Under the pieces are notes generated by a model that was given only the letters and a program-made list of their open reading frames with translations, was not told where the DNA came from and ran no database searches. From Oceanobacillus halotolerans (lineage in GTDB: Bacteria; Bacillota; Bacilli; Bacillales; Amphibacillaceae), in NCBI RefSeq assembly GCF_010993955.1, contig NZ_WIXL01000017.1, forward strand, positions 1 to 57,574: 57,574 nt of DNA, written 5' to 3'. Below, in pieces: positions 45,244-53,042 of this stretch. The position numbers and the translations under genes were made by a program. Within the stretch, counting starts at the first letter, position 1, and every line of letters starts with the position of its first letter.

Positions 45244-45478
45244 ACCAAATCGCATATGATTTAGTCTTATCTTTTTCTTTAAAAGCGCACTCAAACAATG
45301 GATATAGATATATTGAAGACGTAGTAATTATAGACAGATTCGAAAATTCCTTAGAAGCAATGGATCGATATGAGGAATTACGAAAAGATCAACCTCAACG
45401 TGAGTATTGTTTTTTCCATACTTCCCGAGAAAATTTAGTGGCTCGTGAAAGGTATGTGGGAATTCGAGGTTTAAGATG
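45244..45478 (+). pseudogene. Gene remnant without start codon
   Basis: A frame open from about 45226 to TGA 45478 encodes a protein-like tail: YIEDVVIIDRFENSLEAMD, then RYEELRKDQPQREYCFFH and ending VARERYVGIRGLR. No start codon with ribosome binding site is present and the 5' end is close to repeats. It reads like the C-terminal part of a small soluble protein. Family unknown. Confidence 0.45.
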
Positions 45479-45480
45479 AA

Positions 45481-45896
45481 AATTAAGGCTTGGTTATAAA
45501 AAATAGAGCTGAGTCTCTTATTTTCAACTTACAAAATAACAGGCACTTTAGCACACAAAATGGCAGACTAGGTATCTATTCCCAATCTGCTAATGTATAT
45601 GTGATTTGTTATACTATATTAATTGATAAAATACAATAAACGCCGATAAATCAACAATTGCAAACACCTCAAAGTGGTTGTGAATTAGACAGCTATTTCA
45701 ATTACTTAATGTATGTTTTGCACCCGAAAAGAGACCCCGTTAAGAATATCCTGTGTTGCTCCTTTTTAAACTAAAAATATTTTCTGAAAAAATCTTGTCG
45801 GAATCTTCCACTCAATTGAGCATAGATTCGAGTTGTTTCACTTTTCTTGTGTATAACATCTAAAGGAGCACCAAAAGCTAACGGGTTGCTTTAGTT
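45481..45896. other. Gene-free stretch before the IS
   Basis: No credible gene and no repeat that I can match; AT-rich, with weak hairpins only (for example AAAATAGAG...CTCTTATTTT near 45505). Confidence 0.4.
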
Positions 45897-45970
45897 GAAA
45901 AACGCTCAGATTCTAAATTGAACTGCACCCCAATTGTTGGACACACAACAACTGGAGGTGCAGTTTTTAT

Positions 45971-46495
45971 ATGGCTAAATTTACTGAAGAAGATAAAATA
46001 AATGCAGTTCAAAGCTATTTAGAAGGAAAAGAGAGTTATCAGTCTATCGGAAGATCTATTGGGACGTCTTCAAGTGTGGTAATGAACTGGGTAGCACAAT
46101 ATAATCTTCATGGTATAGAGGGGTTATTAAAGAAATCCTATACAAGTTACTCGGAACAGTTTAAACTAGACGTACTTAATTATATGAATGATAATGGGAC
46201 GTCACCAAATGAAACAGCTGTTATTTTTAATATCTCTTCTCCAAGCATGATTAGAAAATGGAGAATCCTTTATGAAAAAGGAGGATTAGACGCCCTTAAA
46301 CCGAAGAAAAAGGGGCGTACACTCATGAAAAAAGAAAATAAGAGAGAAACAAAAAAACAAGTACCAGCTGATAACTCTATTGAAGCTCTCAAAGCTGAAG
46401 TAAAACATCTTCGAATGGAGAATGAGTATCTAAAAAAGTTGAACACCTTAGTTCAAAACAAGGAAAAATCACCAAACAAGACAAAGCGAAAGTAG
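45971..46495 (+). CDS. IS150-type transposase OrfA
   Basis: A 174-residue DNA-binding half of the transposase with two helix-turn-helix segments (YQSIGRSIGTSSSVVMNWVAQY about 22-43; NETAVIFNISSPSMIRKWRILYEKGG about 79-104) and a C-terminal leucine-rich coiled coil (IEALKAEVKHLRMENEYLKKLNTLV, about 137-161). It normally also serves as the N-terminus of the frameshifted OrfAB. The GGAGG site lies in the left-end hairpin. Confidence 0.9.
   Translation: MAKFTEEDKINAVQSYLEGKESYQSIGRSIGTSSSVVMNWVAQYNLHGIEGLLKKSYTSYSEQFKLDVLNYMNDNGTSPNETAVIFNISSPSMIRKWRILYEKGGLDALKPKKKGRTLMKKENKRETKKQVPADNSIEALKAEVKHLRMENEYLKKLNTLVQNKEKSPNKTKRK
46432..46438 (+). promoter_or_regulatory. -1 frameshift slippery heptamer A-AAA-AAG
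   Basis: AAAAAAG in the orfA frame as A AAA AAG, the canonical -1 slippery site of IS3-family elements. Downstream the -1 frame is open through to orfB with no stop. Confidence 0.75.
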
Positions 46496-47334
46496 TCTAT
46501 GAACTAAGGAATGACTTTTCGGTGAAAGCACTTATAAAATTGGCAGATATTCCACGTAGTACGTACTATTACTGGGTAAAAATATTCAATCGTCCAGACA
46601 AAGATGCAGAATTAAAATCATTGGTTGAAGAGATATATCATGATCATAAAGGGCGTTATGGTTACCGCCGTATTAAAGATGAACTAGAAAACCAAGGGCA
46701 TAAAGTGAATCATAAAAAAGCTCAGAGGTTAATGAAGGAATTAGGGTTAAAAAGTATGGTTCGTATGAAGAAATACCGCTCGTATAAAGGGAAAGTAGGT
46801 AAGACGGCACCAAACATATTGGACCGTAACTTCAAGGCAGAGAAGCCAAATGAAAAATGGGTAACGGACATAACAGAATTTAAATTATTTGGTGAGAAAC
46901 TCTATCTATCTCCTATTCTAGATTTATTTAACGGTGAAATCATTACGTACACCATTGGTACCAGACCAACCTACTCTCTTGTCTCAGAGATGTTAGAGAA
47001 GTCTTTTGAGCGAATATCAGATAATGATGAGTTAATTCTACACTCGGATCAGGGATGGCATTACCAAATGAAACAGTATCGTCACGTCTTAAAAGAACAT
47101 GAAATAACACAAAGCATGTCACGTAAAGGAAACCGTTATGACAACGCCGTTATAGAGAACTTCTTTGGAATTATGAAATCTGAATTTCTTTACCTAAATG
47201 AATTTGAAAGCATTGAACATTTTAAACAGGAACTTGAAGAATAAATGTTTTATTATAATAACAAACGTATAAAGTCAAAATTAAAAGGCAAGAGTCCGAT
47301 ACAATTCCGAACTCTTGCCCAACAAGCTGCTTAA
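46433..47334 (+). pseudogene. IS150-type transposase OrfB, nonsense-truncated
   Basis: The -1 frame from the slippery site encodes the DDE integrase domain: the HTH_21-like block YHDHKGRYGYRRIKDEL, WVTDITEF (first Asp), LHSDQGWHYQ (second Asp) and NAVIENFFGIMKSE (Glu). The frame stops at TAA 47242-47244 after FKQELEE. The same frame then continues for 29 codons with the normal family ending, MFYYNNKRIKSKLKGKSP...RTLAQQAA, to TAA 47334. A single-base change (probably TAY to TAA) therefore cut off about 30 residues. Independent initiation at GTG 46522 is possible. Confidence 0.85.
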
Positions 47335-47467
47335 TAAAATTATCTGTCTAACTTTTTGGGGTCACTTCAAATCTGAGCGTTTTTCTTTTACCAATTGTAA
47401 TGTTATTTAGTTTGGTAAACAATATGCTAATTCTGTTTCTATTTTCCTTCTAAATGAACACCATTCA

Positions 47468-47770
47468 TTAATACAATAGCATTTCTCTAGCACGTTCACT
47501 CATTTTATTAGGTGTCCATGCAGGCTCCCAGACAAGATCAATTTTCACTTCTCCAACATCTTCTACATGCTGCATAATCTGATATTTCGCACCTGAAGTG
47601 ATACTATCGTGAAGTGGACAACCAGGTGTCGTTAAAGTCATTGTGATAGTGACATTTTTATCTTCATCTGCTTGAATATCATACACTAGGCCTAAATCCA
47701 TAATATTAATTCCTAGTTCTGGATCAATTACTTCAAATAACGCTGCACCAACTTTTGTTTCTAATGACAT
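47468..47770 (-). CDS. DUF59 (MIP18) family protein, second copy
   Basis: A 100-residue paralogue of YitW: FEVIDPELGINIMDLGLVYDI (about 12-32), conserved Cys in TTPGCPLHDS, and VDLVWEPAWTPNKMSERA at the end. I set the start at ATG 47770 after AAAGGAAGTG. It is the last gene of the DUF2249-DUF2249-NnrS-like operon, 19 bp after the membrane-protein gene. The context suggests a role in maturing a metal centre under anaerobic conditions. Confidence 0.88.
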   Translation of the reverse strand: MSLETKVGAALFEVIDPELGINIMDLGLVYDIQADEDKNVTITMTLTTPGCPLHDSITSGAKYQIMQHVEDVGEVKIDLVWEPAWTPNKMSERAREMLLY

Positions 47771-47789
47771 TGTGCAACACTTCCTTTCT

Positions 47790-49031
47790 TTACATGAAAA
47801 GTATTCGTACAATCGATATGACATAAGCGATTGAAGCGATCGTTAGCAAGGCTTGGAATAGCATAACAAGCAGTGCGACTTCTGCTAAAGCTCCAATCGT
47901 TAAACCAACCACACTAATGACAAATAATACAAAAATAGTGACACTTAATTTCTCGTTAATCATTTCCTTTAACATTGGTACTTTCGTTTTCCCAACTTTA
48001 TCAGAATACTTATGGGTCCACCATAAAAATGGGACGATTTTATTTAAATATCCAAGAATACTAAAAATAATCCATGTCATGACATATAAGAAAATTAGCC
48101 AGCTCCAAAGTTTCGCATTCGCATTATTGAAAAGGCTCAATAAAAATGCGAGGACATGGATCACTAAGCCATTTGCAATCGCGAGTAAAGCAAACGTAAA
48201 TGGTTTATCTAATTTTTTCTTAAGACGTTTTGTTAAAATTTCCTTTATATCAAGAACAAATAAACTAAACCCGACTAATAAGACTAACCAACCAATTGTT
48301 TGGATGAAAGAAGCGACAAGCCAAAATCCACTAATGAGAACTAGTAAACCAGCAATATAAGAAAAGAAAGCAGGCTTAGCAAATTTCATCGAAAACCCGT
48401 GGGAAAGGCTAAACATTGGTACGAGCTTATAGGAAAAACCAAATATAAGAAGTGTAAACCAACCAGCAACTCCCATCACAATATGGGAATACAAAATCGT
48501 ATTATGGCTGGCAATTCCACCATACGCTAGATTCCAAGCGAGAAGAAAGCCAAAGCCGATGGTGATGAAAAAGCTGACTAATGCACCAACGACAAAATAA
48601 GTCATCGTATTTTTTGTTTGTTGACTGAGGATGGTTTTGAGCATCTGGAAAAGAAACATCAGAACGCCTAAGATGGCTAACATTCCTCCATAGATCGCGC
48701 TATCTGGTTTAAAACCTAAAAGGATAGAAAAGGCGGTAATTCCAACGGCTGTCACTCCAAATTGAATAAAGCCAAATGTTTCGTTCCAAATGGGGGTTAA
48801 AAAGGCGACAGGGACTAGCTGATACATGGCACCCATCACGATCATGACTGCCCAACCTAATAATAAGAAATGTGCACCCATCCAAATGTCAGGGATTCGA
48901 AACTGTCCTGCTACTAACGCGTCATTGCTTATAAAAAGAATGACTTGGGACAGAACGAGCGCGACTAATCCATATAATATAAAAGAGAATGGTAGTTTAA
49001 TGTTCGTTTCTGTTTTCATTTGAGGCATCAT
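47790..49031 (-). CDS. Twelve-helix NnrS/oxidase-I-like membrane protein
   Basis: A protein of about 413 residues with twelve membrane helices. Conserved histidines sit in helices: GAHFLLLGWAVMIV (about 52-65), YSHIVMGVAGWFTLLIFGFSYKLVPMFSLSHG, VIHVLAFLLSLF and WTHKYSDKVGK. This resembles NnrS-type and other cytochrome-oxidase-I-like heme proteins linked to NO metabolism. ATG 49031 lies 1 bp past the upstream stop; GTG 49040 overlaps it by 8 bp and is an alternative. NO or copper-heme function is inference. Confidence 0.75.
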   Translation of the reverse strand: MMPQMKTETNIKLPFSFILYGLVALVLSQVILFISNDALVAGQFRIPDIWMGAHFLLLGWAVMIVMGAMYQLVPVAFLTPIWNETFGFIQFGVTAVGITAFSILLGFKPDSAIYGGMLAILGVLMFLFQMLKTILSQQTKNTMTYFVVGALVSFFITIGFGFLLAWNLAYGGIASHNTILYSHIVMGVAGWFTLLIFGFSYKLVPMFSLSHGFSMKFAKPAFFSYIAGLLVLISGFWLVASFIQTIGWLVLLVGFSLFVLDIKEILTKRLKKKLDKPFTFALLAIANGLVIHVLAFLLSLFNNANAKLWSWLIFLYVMTWIIFSILGYLNKIVPFLWWTHKYSDKVGKTKVPMLKEMINEKLSVTIFVLFVISVVGLTIGALAEVALLVMLFQALLTIASIAYVISIVRILFM

Positions 49032-49032
49032 G

Positions 49033-49248
49033 CTAATCACCAGTTTTCGTTATCGTTATTTTAAAGCTTCCGTCCTCCTGTGGTTCGGTTTCATGTGAAT
49101 AACCAAGCTCATCTAATTCTTCATATAAAAACATTGGTCTTCTATCATTAATAATGGCTAATGTTTCACCATTGTTCATTTTTTTTAACGCTTTTAAGGT
49201 TCGCATCATTGGTTGTGGTGGCTCTAATCCACGGTTATCAATTACCAT
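49033..49248 (-). CDS. DUF2249 protein (second in operon)
   Basis: A 71-residue protein of the DUF2249/TusA-like fold: MVIDNRGLEPPQPMMRTLKALKKMNNGETLAIINDRRPMFLYEELDELGY. The order (V)DxRGLEPPxPM...L..GExL.IxNDRxPxxLYxxL is characteristic. It lacks the TusA cysteine: the equivalent of CP is PQP. It overlaps the upstream DUF2249 gene by 11 bp. Family members cluster with nitrogen-oxide and anaerobic respiration genes; biochemical role unknown. Confidence 0.85.
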   Translation of the reverse strand: MVIDNRGLEPPQPMMRTLKALKKMNNGETLAIINDRRPMFLYEELDELGYSHETEPQEDGSFKITITKTGD

Positions 49249-49492
49249 TTGAGGTTTCCTCCTTTTTCGTGTAAGTCACTTTCCAATGTTTTTTCTCCAC
49301 TTTTTCTACTTCATATTCAAAGCCTTTTCGCCCTAATACTTTGTGTAATGGAACTGGGTTAAATGGTGCATGGAGTACAAATGCTTGTCCTGGCTCCAAT
49401 GATTTAACGGTTCCCATGATTTTGTCAAAAGGCTCTTTCTTTAATCGCAAATCTTCACGTACATCTAATTCAACGATATGTTCGTTTGTCAT
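49238..49492 (-). CDS. DUF2249 protein (first in operon)
   Basis: An 84-residue protein with the DUF2249 pattern: VELDVREDLRLKKEPFDKIMGTVKSLEPGQAFVLHAPFNPVPLHKVLGRKGFEYEVEKVEKKHWKVTYTK. I set the start at ATG 49492 because GAGGTGATC precedes it. It is the promoter-proximal gene, behind an Fnr-type box and a Fur-like box. It has no cysteine. Confidence 0.85.
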   Translation of the reverse strand: MTNEHIVELDVREDLRLKKEPFDKIMGTVKSLEPGQAFVLHAPFNPVPLHKVLGRKGFEYEVEKVEKKHWKVTYTKKEETSNGN

Positions 49493-49539
49493 TTGATCAC
49501 CTCTACTATATATGATTTTATATATTGTCTGCACTTATA

Positions 49540-49554
49540 TGATAATCATTTTCA
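49540..49554 (-). promoter_or_regulatory. Fur-like box over the DUF2249 operon promoter
   Basis: TGATAATCATTTTCA matches the 7-1-7 Fur/PerR/Zur-type inverted repeat (TGATAATNATTATCA) at all but one defined position. On the minus strand it overlaps the presumed -10 TATCAT (49544-49539), so the bound protein would repress. Confidence 0.6.
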
Positions 49555-49566
49555 ATTAATAAAGTA

Positions 49567-49580
49567 GTGACCTTCATCAC
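49567..49580 (-). promoter_or_regulatory. Fnr/Crp-type box upstream of the DUF2249-NnrS operon
   Basis: GTGA-CCTTCA-TCAC flanked by A on each side, matching the B. subtilis Fnr consensus TGTGA-N6-TCACA apart from the first T. Its centre lies about 41 bp before the start of transcription predicted from TATCAT, the class II activator position. Confidence 0.75.
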
Positions 49581-49588
49581 ATGAAAAG

Positions 49589-49626
49589 CAAAAAACGAGA
49601 CACCATTTGCTGGTTATCTCGTTTAT
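49589..49626 (-). terminator. Minus-strand terminator-like hairpin
   Basis: On the minus strand: AAACGAGATA... / ...TCTCGTTTTTT, upstream of the Fnr-regulated promoter; it would block read-through from further upstream. Confidence 0.6.
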
Positions 49627-49734
49627 ATAGTAGATATGATATTTTCGAATACATGGCCTGACACATCGAATAGGCAGTCTATACAACGCTAAACGTGTGA
49701 TGTCGCTTTTAATGTTAGGCTCTTTTCGCATACG

Positions 49735-49890
49735 TTGATATCTTTTCTACTATGCATAATCTATATAATGCGCAGTAAAATAGTGAGGTTGATTTTTGCT
49801 CCAGACAGTCGCTTTCACCAGGGGCATAAGTGCGACATCTGTTCAAACTATTCGTTTTCACAGTGTCTACTTTACCGCGGGGGAGTGGTG
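49735..49890 (+). repeat. Family B repeat, long copy
   Basis: GCATAATCTATATAATGCGCAGTA...TCGCTTTCACCA-GGGCATAAGTGCGACATCTGTTCAAACT-TTCGTTTTCACAGTG, nearly identical in blocks to the copy that ends the window. It begins with the palindrome also seen at 115. Confidence 0.75.
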
Positions 49891-50097
49891 AGCCTCCATG
49901 TTTTTCCTCCGTTAAGTGTTCTACACTAATTTTTATCATTACTATTGTCCATTCAACTGTGAATTAAACAAATACTAGGCTTATTCAATTTACAGCGTCT
50001 TTTTACTTTTGTAGAAAATGATTCAAAGCTGTGGAAAATGCGAGACTACTACTGGAAAAGGAACAGTCGAAGACCCCACAGCGAACGCTTTTTGCTC

Positions 50098-50270
50098 GTG
50101 ATGTCTAACTTCGACGGACAGGACGTCCTAGTGTCGATGGAGCCACAGGACGTGGCGTTCTCATCGGCCAGCGCCTACACCCTCGAGTTCTTAAGTCAAT
50201 CCTCTTTGTGGCAAAAATCGCCAAGCCGAGGATTGGCTTAAGCTTATCGAGTGTGACCAAGGAGCTTACG
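50098..50270 (+). repeat. Family A dispersed repeat, copy 5
   Basis: AACTTCGACGGACAGGACGTCCTAGTGTCGATGGAGCCACAGGACGTGGCGTTCTCATCGGCCAGCGCCTACACCCTCGAG (in blocks), then AAGTCAATCCTCTTTGTGGCAAA, then the GAGGATTGGCTTAAGCTT block. The most complete 5' half of the family. GGACGTCC and GTGTCGAT/ATCGGC are internal palindromes. Confidence 0.7.
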
Positions 50271-50274
50271 TTTT

Positions 50275-50425
50275 CTATGATGGAGGTTGAAGCGTTCTCC
50301 GATGTGAAAGAAAACACTGTGTAAACGACCGTTGGGAGTTGGAAGAAATGTCGCACTTGTGCCCATGGTGAAAGTGAGTATTTTCCACAGCGTGGGTTTA
50401 GCACTCACTTTATAAAGAAAAGTAA
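50275..50425 (-). repeat. Family B repeat, inverted copy
   Basis: Read on the minus strand: TTATAAAGTGAGTGCTAAACCCACGCTGTGG...CACTTTCACCATGGGCACAAGTGCGACAT. It shares the first part with the 6.8-kb copy and the second with the 49.8-kb and 57.5-kb copies, so it links them. It directly abuts family A copy 5. Confidence 0.65.
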
Positions 50426-50680
50426 ACATCATCCATCTAATGTGCAAAATGTTTTCTAAAAGCAATCTTTTCCAATAAGTAGTTCCGTTAACGCAGAGAA
50501 AACAAGAAATAACAATTAAATTAACAGGCATTTTAGCAATTGTTTTAGCATCCACTTTTTTGTTGATATAAAGCCATTGAATACTATTTAACAAGGCAAA
50601 TGACACTGCTATTAGAAGCACAAACAGCAGGGTGACAATTTTTATTGTCTTACGTTTAAAAATGGTGCGAAAACCGTTGT
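50426..50680 (-). pseudogene. Possible truncated membrane-protein gene fused to a repeat
   Basis: The minus-strand frame contains KIVTLLFVLLIAVSFALLNSIQWLYINKK and IAKMPVNLIVISCFLCVNG, two plausible membrane segments, then runs into family B repeat sequence. No ATG with ribosome binding site. It looks like the 5' part of a membrane-protein gene that lost its end; low certainty. Confidence 0.3.
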
Positions 50681-50716
50681 TAATACCTTTGTTAATTTAG
50701 TGGTTAGAAGTAAAGA

Positions 50717-50748
50717 AAAAGGCATTGCTACTTTTAGCAATGCCTTTT
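50717..50748. terminator. Bidirectional terminator
   Basis: AAAAGGCATTGCT / AGCAATGCCTTTT, perfect 13-bp stem, 6-nt loop; follows the minus-strand membrane-protein gene by 70 bp. Confidence 0.85.
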
Positions 50749-50816
50749 AGTTATGTGTGTTAAATTTTTATCGAGCATTCTTCAACTAAAGCACCGAATC
50801 GTTGAATAACAGGTCA

Positions 50817-51179
50817 TTAAATTTTCTTCCTCAAAATTTCGTCAACTAACCAGAATATAAGTGCGGCTATTATTGTTACTCCAACAAGAAATAAACTCTC
50901 AAATAAGAAAGAAATCACTAATCCAGCTATTAAACCAAATATACTATGAATAAATAATGCCTTTGTATTTCTTTGTTTTCCGTTTAAATTTTTTGTTAGA
51001 TAATCAGATAAGAAAGATACAGGTACCCCAATTAAAAGTACAAATGGAAAAGCACCTGTAAGAAGAAGTCCAATAGCTAAGAAACTTGAGCCTTCTGTTA
51101 TCGCAAAAAGAAAAGTAAGAAATATTCCAATTAACAAAGTAGTTAAAATAAATCCCAGAAATTTCCTTAAAAGTATCAA
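50817..51179 (-). CDS. Membrane protein of UPF0715-like build
   Basis: A 120-residue protein with four membrane helices (4-26, 31-55, 73-95, 96-115) starting at TTG 51179 after GGGGGGG. The loop VSFLSDYLTKNLNGKQRNTKALFIHSIFGLIAGLVISF resembles the UPF0715-type membrane proteins of Bacillus (VS..(S)x.TK.....HxxFG). The family is tentative and the function unknown. Confidence 0.7.
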   Translation of the reverse strand: MILLRKFLGFILTTLLIGIFLTFLFAITEGSSFLAIGLLLTGAFPFVLLIGVPVSFLSDYLTKNLNGKQRNTKALFIHSIFGLIAGLVISFLFESLFLVGVTIIAALIFWLVDEILRKKI

Positions 51180-51590
51180 AATACCCCCCCTTATTATATT
51201 AAAAGATTTGATTTATCTTGTTGAATAATCCTGATTCGTTAGTTAAATAAGTTATATATAAATTTTAACATAAAAACCATTCTTCCCTTCCCTGCATGAA
51301 TATTCTATCTTTTATTAACTACTTAGCATGTTAAAATTATTGCGATTAAGCATATAAAAAGGGAGTATTTTGCCTCCCCAAAGTTCTGCAATTTACATTG
51401 TTGTTTATACTGTTTTTTGCGATTTTCTCTTCAATAACGGAACTACTTACTTTTCCAAAGGCTGTTTTTTTAAAAGATTGCTTTTAGGTATGAAACGTCA
51501 TGCATATAAGATGGATGATGTGACGTGAACTTGTAACCTATGAATAACATTAATGATCACTGATTCAGAACAAACGGCAATAAACTCAAA
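51180..51590. other. AT-rich gene-free stretch
   Basis: No credible gene. A GGGAG...CTCCC hairpin with T's near 51359-51377 is the only structure noticed. Confidence 0.4.
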
Positions 51591-51790
51591 GAAAAAGTCC
51601 ATTAGACTGTCTCTAACGGACCGAAGTAAACGTTAAACCACTGAAAAAGTCCATTAGATTGTCTCTATCGGACTGAAGTAAACGTTAGACCACTGAAAAA
51701 GTCCATTAGACTGTCTCTAATGGACCGAAGTAATTGTTAAACCACTGAAAAGTTCTATTAGACCGCTTCTATTCGACCGATTTATACGGG
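51591..51790. repeat. 52-bp tandem repeat, about 3.7 copies
   Basis: Units start at 51591, 51643, 51695 and 51747. The unit contains GTCCATTAGA-ctgtc-TCTAAYGGAC, a hairpin that is perfect in unit 3 and has one mismatch in unit 1, followed by CGAAGTAAACGTTARACCACT. Units 1-3 are about 90 percent alike, the fourth more diverged. Noncoding; between the UPF0715-like gene and the Crp-type regulator. Confidence 0.9.
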
Positions 51791-51956
51791 GAAAGTCACC
51801 ATAAAGCCAATAGAAACTCAAATGATCCAACGTATACCTACGAAAAATTGCATACGTCTAAAAATAACGGTACAAGGTTACTGCCCATCATATAGCTTAT
51901 GCGTCATAGAAAAACAACAAAGGATGCGAAAAGAGCCTTTCTAAAACAGACTAATG

Positions 51957-52649
51957 TTAAAATAGTTCTTCTTCTAGGTCTTCTACGCTTAGGATGATGT
52001 AGCCTGACTTGTCGGTAGTCATAAGGCTTTGTTTTTTTAGTTGTGTTAATGTACGACTTACGGTTTCACGACTAGATCCAATCATATTGGCTAATTCTCG
52101 GTTCGTAAATTGCGTGGTAAGTTTAGTACGGTAGTCGTCCGTTTCTTTTCCATAATGCTTTGCTAGTCGAATGAGCAGCATTATAATCTGTTCATAGGTG
52201 TTGTGTAAAATTTGTTCTTCGAGGCGCCCTTGTAAATCAACGATCTTATCTCCAAGTACACGGAATAGCTTTACACAAATCTCAGGATGAGTGATTAAGA
52301 AGTTTTCAAATGAATGGATCGGAATATAAATTAAAATTGCATCTTCAATAACCTCTGCATGTGCAGGACAACTATCCTGTCTAAAGAACCCTTGGTGTGG
52401 AAACATGTCACCAGGCTGCAGCACATTGACGATTTGTTCCTTCCCATGGAAATCCGTCTTATATATTTTCACCTTTCCTTGATTAATGAAATAAACATTT
52501 GTTAATGGATCACCTTGCATGAAAATGTGTGTCCCACTTCGATATAGACGATGTTTCGCCAAATCAACGATTGGTTCCATTTCATAGTCTGTTAAATCTT
52601 TGAAGAGTGTAAAGCTTTGTAGTAACTCTTTTATGGATTGTGTATTCAA
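51957..52649 (-). CDS. Crp/Fnr family transcription regulator
   Basis: A 230-residue regulator: cyclic-nucleotide-binding-type beta-barrel (about 15-115, with GKVKIYKTDFHGKEQIVNVLQPGDMF), dimer helix, and a Crp HTH (about 168-215, FTNRELANMIGSSRETVSRTLTQLKKQSLM). The recognition helix R-E-T-V-S-R is of the type that reads TGTGA half-sites. It has only C104 and C126 and no cysteine cluster, so its signal is not a 4Fe-4S centre of the Fnr kind. It starts at TTG 52649 after GAAGGGAG. It is divergent from the DUF2249 gene, with a family C element between. Confidence 0.9.
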   Translation of the reverse strand: MNTQSIKELLQSFTLFKDLTDYEMEPIVDLAKHRLYRSGTHIFMQGDPLTNVYFINQGKVKIYKTDFHGKEQIVNVLQPGDMFPHQGFFRQDSCPAHAEVIEDAILIYIPIHSFENFLITHPEICVKLFRVLGDKIVDLQGRLEEQILHNTYEQIIMLLIRLAKHYGKETDDYRTKLTTQFTNRELANMIGSSRETVSRTLTQLKKQSLMTTDKSGYIILSVEDLEEELF

Positions 52650-52712
52650 TAGGAATGACTCCCTTCTCTATCTAAAAAAGCGTTATCGCTGTATCGTTAT
52701 CTAGGGTGTTTT

Positions 52713-52869
52713 CGCCCGCATGTAACGGGCAGTAAGACCCGACTTCAAGATTTCTCAGGAGATCCAAGAAAGGTAAGTGTGGGTTCAAACTGCCCGTAAA
52801 TGTCCGATTCGTTCAACTAACCATCAGTGGGGAGGAAAGGAAACCCTCACTGATTGAAGTTTCACTTAT
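52713..52869. repeat. Family C two-hairpin element, copy 2
   Basis: Same plan as copy 1 at 37.3 kb: GCCCG-catgtaa-CGGGC, then ACGGGCAGT...ACTGCCCGT closing an inner stem, GAGATCCAAGAAAGGTAAGT in the middle, then CAGTGGGGAGGAAAGGAAACCCTCACTG and GAAGTTTCACTTATA. The inner stem has changed on both arms relative to copy 1. Confidence 0.75.
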
Positions 52870-52931
52870 AGTGTTATTTTACCATGTTCTAGCGTGTTTT
52901 AAATGGATAAATGTGAATAAAGTTTGATAGC

Positions 52932-52945
52932 GTGATATAAATCAT
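52932..52945 (+). promoter_or_regulatory. Fnr/Crp-type box upstream of the solitary DUF2249 gene
   Basis: GTGA-TATAAA-TCAT; equivalently TGAT-ATAA-ATCA, the classical Fnr core. It lies 98 bp before the ATG. A CATAGA -10 at 52971 would put the start of transcription about 44 bp from its centre. Confidence 0.65.
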
Positions 52946-53042
52946 ACTAAAAGGGTGTTTTGACTCACAACATAGACCTCCATTTCGTTTTATCCTATAG
53001 ATAGTTAACATTAACAACTCACCACACAGGAGGTTTTTTATA

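Larger units (their letters stand above)
45919..47369 (+). mobile_element. IS3-family (IS150-type) insertion sequence, 1451 bp
   Basis: Imperfect terminal inverted repeats TGAACTGCACCCCAATTGTTGGACA and TGAAGTGACCCCAAAAAGTTAGACA (shown in part), a 3-bp direct repeat AAT at 45916-45918 and 47370-47372, and two overlapping frames orfA and orfB. The left end folds into a hairpin (CTGCACC...GGTGCAG) that takes up the GGAGG site of orfA and ends in T5. OrfB has an internal stop, so the element is probably not autonomous. Confidence 0.92.
45897..47385. terminator. Terminator hairpin split by the IS
   Basis: GAAAAACGCTCAGATT at 45897-45912 and its exact inverse at 47370-47385 flank the IS. With one copy of the AAT target duplication removed they form a perfect 16-bp stem with loop CTA and A/T tails, that is, a bidirectional terminator. 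It would have ended the minus-strand DUF59/NnrS operon. Confidence 0.8.
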
